DNA of 64,000 bases from positions 496,001 through 560,000 of the forward strand of contig CAWIFM010000008.1 in assembly GCA_963835525.1 (NCBI GenBank), given 5' to 3'. Position 1 is the stretch's first letter; each line of letters opens with the position of its first letter. A program made the translations under genes and the position numbers. Origin of the DNA: DASSUW01 sp963835525. GTDB taxonomy: Bacteria; Actinomycetota; Thermoleophilia; Solirubrobacterales; Solirubrobacteraceae. Shown here in pieces: positions 40,327 through 48,868 of this stretch. The notes beneath the pieces are model-generated. The model worked only from the letters and a program-made list of their open reading frames with translations, was not told the origin of the DNA and did no database searches.

Positions 40327-42899
40327 CTCCTACGAGCCTCACCAGCCTCCTTCCCGATCCACCGGAGCCCGACGCGCTCTACGAGGCGTTCGTCGGCTGG
40401 ACCGAAGAGCAGGGGCTGACCCTCTATCCGCACCAGGAGGAGGCGGTGATCGAGGTGTGCAGCGGCAGCAACGTGATCCTCTCCACGCCGACGGGATCGG
40501 GCAAGTCGCTGGTGGCCGTCGCGGCGCACTTCACGGCGATGGCCGAGGGGCGGGCGACGTTCTACACCGCGCCGATCAAGGCGCTCGTCTCGGAGAAGTT
40601 CTTTGCGCTGTGCGAGACGTTCGGCGCCGAGAACGTGGGGATGCTGACGGGCGACGCGGCCGTCAACAGCGGCGCCCCGATCATCTGCTGCACGGCGGAG
40701 GTGCTGGCCAACATCGCGCTGCGCGAGGGGGCCGACGCCGACGTCGGCCAGGTCGTGATGGACGAGTTCCACTTCTACGCCGAGCCGGAGCGCGGTTGGG
40801 CGTGGCAGGTGCCGCTGCTCAGCCTGCCGCACGCGCAGTTCCTGCTCATGTCGGCGACGCTCGGCGACGTCACCGCGCTACGCGAGGACCTGACCCGGCG
40901 GACCGGGCGCGAGACAGCCCTCGTCGAGGCAGCCGAGCGGCCCGTGCCGCTCGACTTCTCGTGGTCGCTGGAGCCGCTGCACGAGCTCCTCGAGGAGCTC
41001 GCGCGGGCGGATCGCGCACCGGTCTACGTCGTTCACTTCACGCAGGCGTCGGCGCTCGAGCGCGCGCAGGCGCTCGTGTCGGCGAAGCTGTGCACGCGCG
41101 AGGAGCGGGCGGCGATCGCCGACGCGATCGGCGGCTTTCGCTTCACCGCCGGGTTCGGCCGGACGCTGTCACGGCTCATCCGCAGCGGCATCGGCGTCCA
41201 CCACGCCGGCATGCTGCCGCGCTACCGCCGGCTGGTGGAGCAGCTGGCGCAGACCGGGCTGCTGAAGGTGATCTGCGGAACGGACACGCTGGGCGTCGGC
41301 ATCAACGTGCCGATCCGCACTGTGGTCTTCACCGGGCTGGCCAAGTTCGACGGGTCGCGGCAGCGAATCCTGAAGGCGCGCGAGTTCCACCAGATCGCGG
41401 GGCGCGCCGGGCGCGCCGGATTCGACGCGGCCGGCTACGTGGTGGTGCAGGCGCCAGAGCACGTGATCGAGAAGGTGCGAGCGGAGGCCAAGGCCGGCGA
41501 CGACCCGAAGAAGCTCCGCAAGCTCCAGCGGTTCAAGCCGGCAGACGGCGTGGTCGGCTGGACCGAGGAGACGTTCGAGCGGCTGCGCAACGCGACGCCG
41601 GAGACGCTGGTCTCGAGGATGCGCGTCAACCACGCGATGATCCTGAACGTCATCAACCAGCCCGCGGATCCGGTGGCGACGCTGCGCGCGCTGATGGAGG
41701 ACAACCACGAGGACGAGCGCGGCCGCGTGCGCCTCGCCGAGCAGGCCCGGTCGCTGAGCCAGGAGCTGCTCGCGTCCGGCGTGCTCGAGGCACTTCCCGA
41801 GCCCGACGAGTACAGCCGGACGCTTCGGCTGGCGCCCGCGCTGCAGGCCGACTTCGCGCTCAACCAGCCGCTGGCCTCCTTCGCGCAGGCCGCGTTCGAC
41901 CTGATCGACCCCGAGGCCGAGACCTACGCGCTCGACGTGCTGTCGGTGGTCGAGTCGATCCTCGACGACCCGACGCCGGTGCTGAGGGCGCAGGCGTTCA
42001 AGGAGCGCGGGGAGGCCGTCGCCGAGATGAAGGCCGACGGGATCGAGTACGAGGAGCGGATGGAGCTGCTCGAGCAGGTCACCCACCCCCGGCCCCTCGC
42101 CGAGCCGCTCGAGCAGGCGCTGCGGCTGTACCGCGAGACCCACCCATGGGTGCTCGAGACCGATCTCTCGCCGAAGTCGGTCGTGCGCGACATGTACGAG
42201 TCCGGGCAGACGTTCTCCGAGTTCGTCGCCTACTACGGCGTCGCTCGCTCGGAGGGACTCGTCCTGCGCTACCTGAGCGACGCCTACAAGGCGCTGCGCC
42301 AGACGGTGCCCGAACGCATCCGCACCGAGGAGCTCGACGACATCATCGAGTGGCTCGGCGAGACGGTGCGCCAGATCGACTCGAGCCTGCTCGACGAATG
42401 GGAGGCGCTGACCGATCCCGACGCCGTCGCTCGGGCGCTGGCCGCGGCGGCCACCGGCGAGCCGCCCGCGCCGCCGCGCCCGATCACCGGCAACGAGCGG
42501 GCCTTTCGTGTGATGGTCCGCAACGCCATGTTCCAGAAGGTGCAGCTGGCCGCGCGCGACCGCTTCCCGGAGCTCGGCCAGCTCGAAACGGCCGCGGCGG
42601 CGCTCAGCGAGCCGCCGTCCCGGGTGACGATGACCGCCGCCGCGTGGGAAGAGCGGCTCGGCGCCTACTGGGACGAGCACGAGACCATGGGCTCCGGACC
42701 CCCTGCACGTGCACCGGAGCTGCTGATGATCGACCGCTCACCGCCGCACGCCGACGGTCGGACGTGGGCCGCGCGACAGATCGTCGACGATCCCGAAGGC
42801 CACCACGACTGGGCGATCGTGGCGACGGTCGACCTCGACGCCTCGGACGCCGCGGGGGAGCCGGTGATCCGGACGCAGTCGTTCGAGCCGGCGGGCTGA
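40323..42899 (+). CDS. DEAD/DEAH-box helicase with C-terminal DUF3516
   Basis: 858 aa if read from CTG 40323. Motif I is STPTGSGKS (residues 54-62), motif II DEFH (147-150), motif III LMSATLGD, and motif VI HQIAGRAGRAG. The C-terminal 450 residues match DUF3516, seen in a Ski2-like actinobacterial helicase group. Conserved sequence starts by about residue 15 (EPDALYEAFVGWTEEQGLTL), but no ATG, GTG or TTG lies in frame before it. The first is GTG 40446, which would remove the Q-motif region. CTG overlaps the sufD TGA (CTGA), so coupled CTG initiation is the likeliest start. Role in RNA or DNA unwinding is by family. Confidence 0.85.
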   Translation: MTPTSLTSLLPDPPEPDALYEAFVGWTEEQGLTLYPHQEEAVIEVCSGSNVILSTPTGSGKSLVAVAAHFTAMAEGRATFYTAPIKALVSEKFFALCETFGAENVGMLTGDAAVNSGAPIICCTAEVLANIALREGADADVGQVVMDEFHFYAEPERGWAWQVPLLSLPHAQFLLMSATLGDVTALREDLTRRTGRETALVEAAERPVPLDFSWSLEPLHELLEELARADRAPVYVVHFTQASALERAQALVSAKLCTREERAAIADAIGGFRFTAGFGRTLSRLIRSGIGVHHAGMLPRYRRLVEQLAQTGLLKVICGTDTLGVGINVPIRTVVFTGLAKFDGSRQRILKAREFHQIAGRAGRAGFDAAGYVVVQAPEHVIEKVRAEAKAGDDPKKLRKLQRFKPADGVVGWTEETFERLRNATPETLVSRMRVNHAMILNVINQPADPVATLRALMEDNHEDERGRVRLAEQARSLSQELLASGVLEALPEPDEYSRTLRLAPALQADFALNQPLASFAQAAFDLIDPEAETYALDVLSVVESILDDPTPVLRAQAFKERGEAVAEMKADGIEYEERMELLEQVTHPRPLAEPLEQALRLYRETHPWVLETDLSPKSVVRDMYESGQTFSEFVAYYGVARSEGLVLRYLSDAYKALRQTVPERIRTEELDDIIEWLGETVRQIDSSLLDEWEALTDPDAVARALAAAATGEPPAPPRPITGNERAFRVMVRNAMFQKVQLAARDRFPELGQLETAAAALSEPPSRVTMTAAAWEERLGAYWDEHETMGSGPPARAPELLMIDRSPPHADGRTWAARQIVDDPEGHHDWAIVATVDLDASDAAGEPVIRTQSFEPAG

Positions 42900-42911
42900 C
42901 CGACTGCCCTC

Positions 42912-43205
42912 TCAGCCGCTCGCCTGCGCCACGGCCCACTCGCGCATGCGGGGCACGAGGTCGGGCGAGGCGGCGCCGACCTCGACGATCGCGTCGGCGG
43001 GCACGTTGGCCCGGCGGGCGGCGGCGAGGATGGCGTCCGGCGAGGGAGCCTCGTAGAGGCAGTACGTGTGGCGCTTGTCCGCGCTCAGGAACGAGAACAC
43101 CCAGCGGACGCCTTCGTCGGCGTTGATCTCGTCGATCAGCCGGACGTCGTCGCTGGAGAGGTCGAGCTCCTCGGCGAACTCGCGCTCGATGACAAACAGG
43201 GGCAT
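42912..43205 (-). CDS. DUF4242 small protein
   Basis: 97 aa. PLFVIEREFAEELDLSSDDV, VRWVFSFLSADKRHTYCLYE and SPDAILAAARRANVPADAI are the DUF4242 pattern, a ferredoxin-like alpha/beta fold of unknown function. It lies 20 bp downstream of the large LuxR gene on the same strand, so it may be in the same transcript. Nothing in the sequence indicates a catalytic site. Confidence 0.82.
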   Translation of the reverse strand: MPLFVIEREFAEELDLSSDDVRLIDEINADEGVRWVFSFLSADKRHTYCLYEAPSPDAILAAARRANVPADAIVEVGAASPDLVPRMREWAVAQASG

Positions 43206-43225
43206 GTTCCGACGGTACCAGCGCC

Positions 43226-46057
43226 CTAGCCCTGGGCCAACCCGTGCCGGTGGGCGTACGACGCCGCCTCGGTGCGGTTGGCGCAGCTCGTCTTGCGCAG
43301 GATGCTGCGGATGTGGTTGGCGGCCGTGTGCTCGCTGATGAACAGGGCGCTGCCTATCTCGCGGTTGCTCAGGCCCTTGGCCACGAGGCCGAGGATCTGG
43401 ACCTCGCGGAACGACAGCCCGTCCGGCGGGCCGGCGACCGGGCGCGGCGCTCCGAGCGCGCGGATGCGGGCGAGCAGGGACGGCATGCCGATCTGCTCGG
43501 CCAGCTCGTCCGCCTCGCCGAGCAGCTCCCCGGCGCGGTCGCGCCCGTCGCGGCCGCGCCGCAGCAGCATGCGGCCGTGCTCGTATGCGGTGTGGGCGAT
43601 CCAGGTCCGTGCTCCCAGCCCGCGATTGAGCTCCATCGCACGCTCGAAGTGAGCCTCGGCGCGTTCCCACTCGCCGAGCGTCGCCGTCAGCATGCCGAGG
43701 TGGCGGTCGGCGGCGCCGTAGCAGGCGACCATGTGCCCGATCAGCGTGTTCGTGCCCGCGTGCGGCTCGAGCTCGGGGTACAGCAGCGCGGCCGTCGCCT
43801 CGTCGCCGAGCGCGGCTGCCGCGTCGGTGAGGTAGGTCAGGGCGGCGAGCCAGAGCGAGACGCGGAACTCGTCGAGGCCCTCGGACGCCACGCGGGCCAG
43901 CTCGCGCCGGGCGTCGGCCTCCATCCCGAGCTCCGTCAACAGTGACGCCAGGCCCGGGCGCCAGGCGCCGCCGCGGCTGGCCAGCATGCGGACCACCGGG
44001 GCGAGCTCGGCGAGCCGGCCCTGCTCGCGCCGGACGCCGAACATCTGGATGCCGTACACGCCCGACGGGTCTCGGCCCGTCAGCAGCCGGCTCCACTCGT
44101 GCGAGCGCTCGGCCATCGCCTCGGCGTCGGCCAGCCGGCCCTCGCACAACGCGATCGCCGAGCCCGAGTGCTCCGCGACGTGGAGGATGAACGGCTGCGC
44201 CGTGGTCTCGGCCATCTCGCGCACGGCGACGACCTCGCGACGCGCGGAGTCCATGGCGAACAGCTCCAGGAACGAGGAGACGCGCCAGTTCATGGCTTCG
44301 GTCCGCAGCTCGTCGTCGCCGAGCGCGAAGGCGATGTCGCGCGCCTCGGTGAGCATCGCGAGGATCTTCGGCTGCGAGCGCGTCCCGCGGTCCCAGTAGC
44401 TCCCCACCAGCACCCGCGCGAGTGCGTGGCGCTCGCCGATCTGCCGCGCCATGGCGACCGCGTCGTCGCGCACCTTGGCGCCGCGCTCGTGGCTCCCGCG
44501 GATCTCGAGCGCGCGGGCGAGCCCGCCGAGCACCCCGACCCGCAGCTCCGACGGCTCGTCGCCGAGCGCCGCGGCCGCACGCTCGAGCAGCTCGACGGCG
44601 ACCGGGTCGGTGATCACGGGCCGCCAGCACGCCTCCTCGTAGCCGATGGCGGCCCGCGCGAGCAGCTCGGCGTCGCCCAGAGCGGTGGCGAGCTCCGCCG
44701 CCTCGGCGTACGCCGCGAGCGCGTCGAGGGCGCGGCCCGCGCGGTGCCGGGCGTTCCCGAGCTCGAGCAGCAGCGCGGCGCGCTCGGCCGGCTGGTCCAC
44801 GCCGAGCTCGAGCGCGACGCCGAGGCACTCCGCCGCGGCGTCGAAGTCGAGTCCCTCGGTGGCCGCGCGCGCGGCGCGCACGTTGTACTCGACGCCGCGC
44901 TCGACGCCGCCGAACGGCGCGGCCGCGGCGAAGTGGTATGCGAGATCGGCGACCGAGCGCGAGCCCGAGCGCTCGAGCGCCTCGCCCACGCGCAGGTGGA
45001 GCTCCGCCCGGCGCACCGCCGACAGCGCGTCGTAGAGCGAGCGGCGGACGAGCTCGTGAGCGAACCGGTAGGCCAGGCCGCGCGAGGGCAGCTCCTCGAT
45101 CATGCCGCTCGAGACGGCCTCCTCCAGCGCCGGCAGCAGGTCGGCGTCGGCCACCTGGCGCAGCACCTCGAGGTCGAACTCGGAGCCCGCCGTGGCCGCC
45201 AGCTCCAGCAGGTCGGCGGTGGCCGGCCGCAGGCGCGCCAGCCGGCGCGCGACCACCTCGCGCACGCTCTCCGGCGGCGCGAGCTCCTCGAGCGGGCGGG
45301 TGAGCCGGACGCAGCCGCCCCAGATCTCGACTCCGCCGCCGTCGACCAGGCTGCGCCACAGCTCGCAGACGAGGAACGGGTTGCCGCCGGTCATGTCTGC
45401 GATCGCCGGTGCCAGCTCGGGCACGGGCTCGTCGCCCGCTACGCGGCGCACCAGCTCGGTGACGTCGTCGCCGGACAGGCCGCCGAGGCGCAGCCGCACG
45501 ACGTCGTCGGAGCGGCGCAGGTCCGCGAGCATCTCCGACAGCGCGTCGGGCATGTCGGTCTCGGTGTCGCGGAAGGTCGCGACCAGCAGCAGCCGGGCGC
45601 GCCTGCCCGCGCGGGCCAGGTGCCGCAACAGGCCCAGCGTGGGGGCGTCGGCCCAGTGCGCGTCCTCGAGCACGAGCACCACTGGCCGCTCGTGCCCGGT
45701 GCGCTCCAGCAGGTCGGCCACCGCGGTGTGCAGGCGATGGCGCTCGGTGTCGGGGTCGGTGGCCGCCCCGGTGCCGGCGCGCAGCTCGCCGAGCGCCTCC
45801 ACGAACGGGCCGTACGGCGGATGGACGACGGCGTCGCACGCCCCGTAGAGGACGTTCGCGCCGCTCCCGGCGGCCTCGCCGGCGAACTCGCGCACCAGCC
45901 GGCTCTTCCCCGAGCCCGCCTCGCCGCCGACGAGCGCGATCCGGCGGCCCTCGCCCGGCGCCCACGGGACGAGCGAGCGCAGCGTCACCAGCTCGCTCTC
46001 GCGACCCACGAAGGGGAACCCCGAGCTCAGGCTCAGCGGGCCGGGCAGCGTGCTCAT
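43226..46057 (-). CDS. Large ATP-binding LuxR-family (LAL-type) regulator
   Basis: 943 aa. Residues 15-250 are an AAA-like ATPase: FVGRESELVTLRSL, Walker A LVGGEAGSGKSRL (residues 42-54) and Walker B VVLVLEDAHWAD. The middle 500 residues are helical, TPR-like. The last 65 residues are the LuxR helix-turn-helix (SFREVQILGLVAKGLSNREI, ISEHTAANHIRSIL). Such regulators respond to sugars or unknown signals. It diverges from the damaged FAD oxidase gene, its probable target (inference). A TCAGATCTGA palindrome lies at 46060-46069, just before the start. Confidence 0.9.
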   Translation of the reverse strand: MSTLPGPLSLSSGFPFVGRESELVTLRSLVPWAPGEGRRIALVGGEAGSGKSRLVREFAGEAAGSGANVLYGACDAVVHPPYGPFVEALGELRAGTGAATDPDTERHRLHTAVADLLERTGHERPVVLVLEDAHWADAPTLGLLRHLARAGRRARLLLVATFRDTETDMPDALSEMLADLRRSDDVVRLRLGGLSGDDVTELVRRVAGDEPVPELAPAIADMTGGNPFLVCELWRSLVDGGGVEIWGGCVRLTRPLEELAPPESVREVVARRLARLRPATADLLELAATAGSEFDLEVLRQVADADLLPALEEAVSSGMIEELPSRGLAYRFAHELVRRSLYDALSAVRRAELHLRVGEALERSGSRSVADLAYHFAAAAPFGGVERGVEYNVRAARAATEGLDFDAAAECLGVALELGVDQPAERAALLLELGNARHRAGRALDALAAYAEAAELATALGDAELLARAAIGYEEACWRPVITDPVAVELLERAAAALGDEPSELRVGVLGGLARALEIRGSHERGAKVRDDAVAMARQIGERHALARVLVGSYWDRGTRSQPKILAMLTEARDIAFALGDDELRTEAMNWRVSSFLELFAMDSARREVVAVREMAETTAQPFILHVAEHSGSAIALCEGRLADAEAMAERSHEWSRLLTGRDPSGVYGIQMFGVRREQGRLAELAPVVRMLASRGGAWRPGLASLLTELGMEADARRELARVASEGLDEFRVSLWLAALTYLTDAAAALGDEATAALLYPELEPHAGTNTLIGHMVACYGAADRHLGMLTATLGEWERAEAHFERAMELNRGLGARTWIAHTAYEHGRMLLRRGRDGRDRAGELLGEADELAEQIGMPSLLARIRALGAPRPVAGPPDGLSFREVQILGLVAKGLSNREIGSALFISEHTAANHIRSILRKTSCANRTEAASYAHRHGLAQG

Positions 46058-46163
46058 AGTCAGATCTGATCATCGCGGCCGCCTCCAGGCAAGCCCGGGA
46101 CCCCCGGAAAGTCGGTCAAGGCGCGTCATGACACGGCCCCACGGCCGGTCATAGCGTCGCGGC

Positions 46164-47547
46164 ATGACCACTCTCATCAACGCCCGTGAGGAGCTGGCCG
46201 GCTTCGGCGGCCGGCTGATCCAGCCGGGCGACGGCGACTACGACGACGCGCGAGCCGTCTACAACGCGATGATCGACCGCCACCCCGCGCTGATCGCGCG
46301 CTGCGCCGACGCTGCCGACGTCGCGCAGGTCATCGCCTTCGCACGCGAGCGGGATCTGCTGATCGCCGTACGCGGCGGCGGGCACAACGGCGCGGGCCTC
46401 GGCACGTGCGACGACGGAATCGTCATCGACCTGTCGGCGCTGAACTCGATCGAGGTCGACCCGCAGGCGCGGACCGTGCGCGTCGGCGGCGGCTGCACGC
46501 TGGGCGAGATCGATCGCGCGACCCACGAGCACGGGCTCGCCGTGCCGAGCGGCATCATCTCCACCACCGGTGTCGGCGGCCTCACGCTCGGCGGCGGGCT
46601 CGGGCACCTCACGCGCAAGTACGGCCTCAGCATCGACAACCTGCTCGACGCCGAGGTCGTGCTCGCGGACGGCCGTCAGGTGACGGCGAGCGCCGACGAG
46701 CACCCCGACCTCTTCTGGGCGCTGCGCGGCGGCGGCGGCAACTTCGGGGTCGTCACCTCGTTCCGGTTCCGGGCACACGAGGTGCACACCGTGTTCGCCG
46801 GACCGACCTTCTGGCCGGTCGAGCAGAGCGTCGAGGTGCTCTCCGCCTACCGCGACTTCATCTCCGACGCTCCGCGCGAGCTCAACGGCTTCTTCTGCTA
46901 CCACACGGTCCCGCCGGCTCCGCCGTTCCCCGAGCACGTCCACCTGCGCGAGGTGTGCGGCGTCGTCTGGTGCCACCTCGGCAGCGAGGAGCAGGCCGTC
47001 AAGGACATGGCGCCGCTGATGGACTCGCTCCCCGAGCCGATCCTGCACGGCCCGCACTACGTCCCGTTCCCCGGGCTCCAGGGCGTGTTCGACGCGCTCT
47101 ACCCCAAGGGCGAGCAGTGGTACTGGCGCGCCGACTTCGTCAACGAGATCCCCGACGAGGCCGTCGAGCTGCATCACCGCTTCGGCAGCGCGATGCCGTC
47201 GCGGCAGCTCGCTCATGCACATGTACCCGATCGACGGCGCGGCGCAGGACGTGGGCGAGTCGGACACCGCGTGGGCCTATCGCGACGCGCGCTGGGCCAA
47301 CGTCTACGCGGGGGTCGATCCCAACCCGGCGAACGTCGCCGCCATCCGCCGCTGGAGCGTCGACTACCAGGAGGCGCTGCACCCGTACTCGGCCGGCGGC
47401 GCCTACGTGAACATGATGATGGACGAGGGCCGGGAGCGCGTCCGCGCCAGCTACCGGGGCAACTACGACCTCCTCGCGCGCGTCAAGGCCGCCTACGACC
47501 CGGACAACGCGTTCCGCGTCAACCAGAACGTCCAACCCGCCACCTAG
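46164..47547 (+). pseudogene. FAD-binding PCMH/BBE oxidoreductase with one frameshift
   Basis: The frame from ATG 46164 reads as a FAD-linked oxidase up to HHRFGSAMPS: AVRGGGHNGAGLGTCDDG with the FAD-linking His, TTGVGGLTLGGGLGHLTRKY and LFWALRGGGGNFGVVTSF. Around 47200-47210 the frame must shift by one base to continue into SLMHMYPIDGAAQDV and the BBE end ARVKAAYDPDNAFRVNQN. Either a mutation or a sequencing error explains it. An intact paralogue is at 50551. GGTCAT at 46147-46152 mirrors ATGACC at the start. Without the shift a 460-aa oxidase would result. Confidence 0.85.
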
Positions 47548-47556
47548 GAGAGCACG

Positions 47557-48817
47557 ATGTTCGAGCTCCGCTCGCGCAGCCTCGGGCTGTGCCTGGCGGC
47601 GGCTGCGCTGATCGCGCTGTCCGCCACCGCGTCCGCACGCGCGGACACCGTCACCGACTGGAACGCCAACGCCGTCAACGCGCTCGTGACCACGGCCGGC
47701 CAGTCGCCGACCGTCTCCACGGTCCACCTGGCCATGGTCCACGGCGCCGTCTACGACGCCGTGAACTCGATCGACGAGCGCTACGAGCCTACCTCGTCGA
47801 GGTGCGGGCGCGCGACTGGTACTCGAAGGACGCCGCCGCGGCCGCCGCCGCCTACCGCGTCCTGCTCGGCATCGTGCCGACCCAGGAGGCGGCCCTGACG
47901 CCGCTCTACAACGCGTCGCTCGCCTCGATCCCGCCCGGCGCGGCGAAGGACGGCGGCATCCGCGTGGGCGAGGTCGCCGCCGCGGCCATGCTGGCCGATC
48001 GCAAGAACGACGGCCGCTTCGGCGCCTACCGCTTCCCGGCTCCCGCCACGCCCATGGACCCGTGGCCGGTCGGCCAGTGGCGGCCCGGTGCTGCCGGCCT
48101 TCGGCAACGATCCCGCCGCCTGGATCAAGGACGTCCGGCCGTTCCTGATCCGCGAGCCGCTACGCGAGTCCCGCCCCGTACTCGCTCACGAGCAAGAAGT
48201 ACGCGCGTGAGTTCGACGAGGTCAAGACGATCGGGTCGCTCACCTCCACGACGCGCACCGCGGACCAGACCGACGCAGGCGCGCTTCTGGGCGGAGGGCC
48301 CGCAGCCGTGGACCCGCGCCGCCCGCAAGCTCGCGATCGACCGCGGCCTGCGCAGCATCGAGAGCGGCGCGCATGTTCGCCATGCTCTACATGACGGGCG
48401 CGGACGCGCTGATCAGCGTGTGGAACGGCAAGGCGCAGCTATCTGTTCTGGCGCCCGATCACCGCGATCCGCGAGGCCGGCCGGGACGACAATCCGGCGA
48501 CCAAGGCGGACACCGGGTGGCTGCCGCTGATCAACACGCCGCCCTATCCCGAACAGCCGTCCGGCCTCTCGGGCGTGAGCGGCGCGATGGGCGAGGCGCT
48601 CGAGGAGGTCTTCGGCCACCACGTGCGGTTCAGCGTCAACGAGCCTCAGCTCGAACACGACACGGAGCTATCCGCAGCTTCGACGAGGCGGTCGACGAGG
48701 TGGTCGACGCCCGCGTCTAGTCCGGCATCCACTTCCGGAAGGCCGACGTCGACGGCGCGGAGCTCGGGCCACGACATCGCCCACGACTCGCTGAAGCGCT
48801 ACTTCGAGCGCGACTGA
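47557..48817 (+). pseudogene. Vanadium-dependent haloperoxidase/PAP2-family gene, heavily frameshifted
   Basis: ATG 47557 opens a signal peptide and VSTVHLAMVHGAVYDAVNSI, typical of secreted vanadium haloperoxidases. Family sequence continues only by switching frames: YLVEVRARDWYSKDAAA (from 47790), VLPAFGNDPAAWIKDVRPF (48088), YSLTSKKYAREFDEVKTI (48179), FWAEGPQPWTRAARKLAI (48285), MFAMLYMTGADALISVW (48373), YLFWRPITAIREAGRDDNP (48440), RSFDEAVDEVVDARV (48676), and HDIAHDSLKRYFERD after 48767. About nine single-base indels are needed. In addition TAG at 48718-48720 replaces an expected Trp codon. No functional protein can be made as the sequence stands. Confidence 0.85.
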
Positions 48818-48832
48818 TCCTCCCCCCGACGA

Positions 48833-48868
48833 GGTCATGCCCGTGCGAGGATTCGCACGGGCATGACC
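48833..48868. promoter_or_regulatory. Perfect 16-bp-arm hairpin covering the LuxR start codon
   Basis: GGTCATGCCCGTGCGA at 48833-48848 is exactly complementary to 48853-48868, with the loop GGAT. The ATG of the next gene (48863) lies in the right arm. As RNA it would hide the start codon; as DNA it could be an operator. It also sits 16 bp after the decayed haloperoxidase, so it might serve as a terminator, though no T run follows. Confidence 0.75.

Noticed and set aside
41169..42680. 503-codon open frame antisense to the DUF3516 helicase
   Set aside because: It mirrors conserved helicase coding sequence and shows the typical shadow composition.
44099..46069. 656-codon open frame on the plus strand opposite the large LuxR gene
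   Set aside because: The minus strand encodes a complete LAL-type regulator with ATPase and HTH motifs; the plus frame has no recognisable features.
48833..48868. Ordinary Rho-independent terminator for the haloperoxidase
   Set aside because: No T run follows and the stem includes the next gene's start codon, so it is listed as a regulatory hairpin instead.
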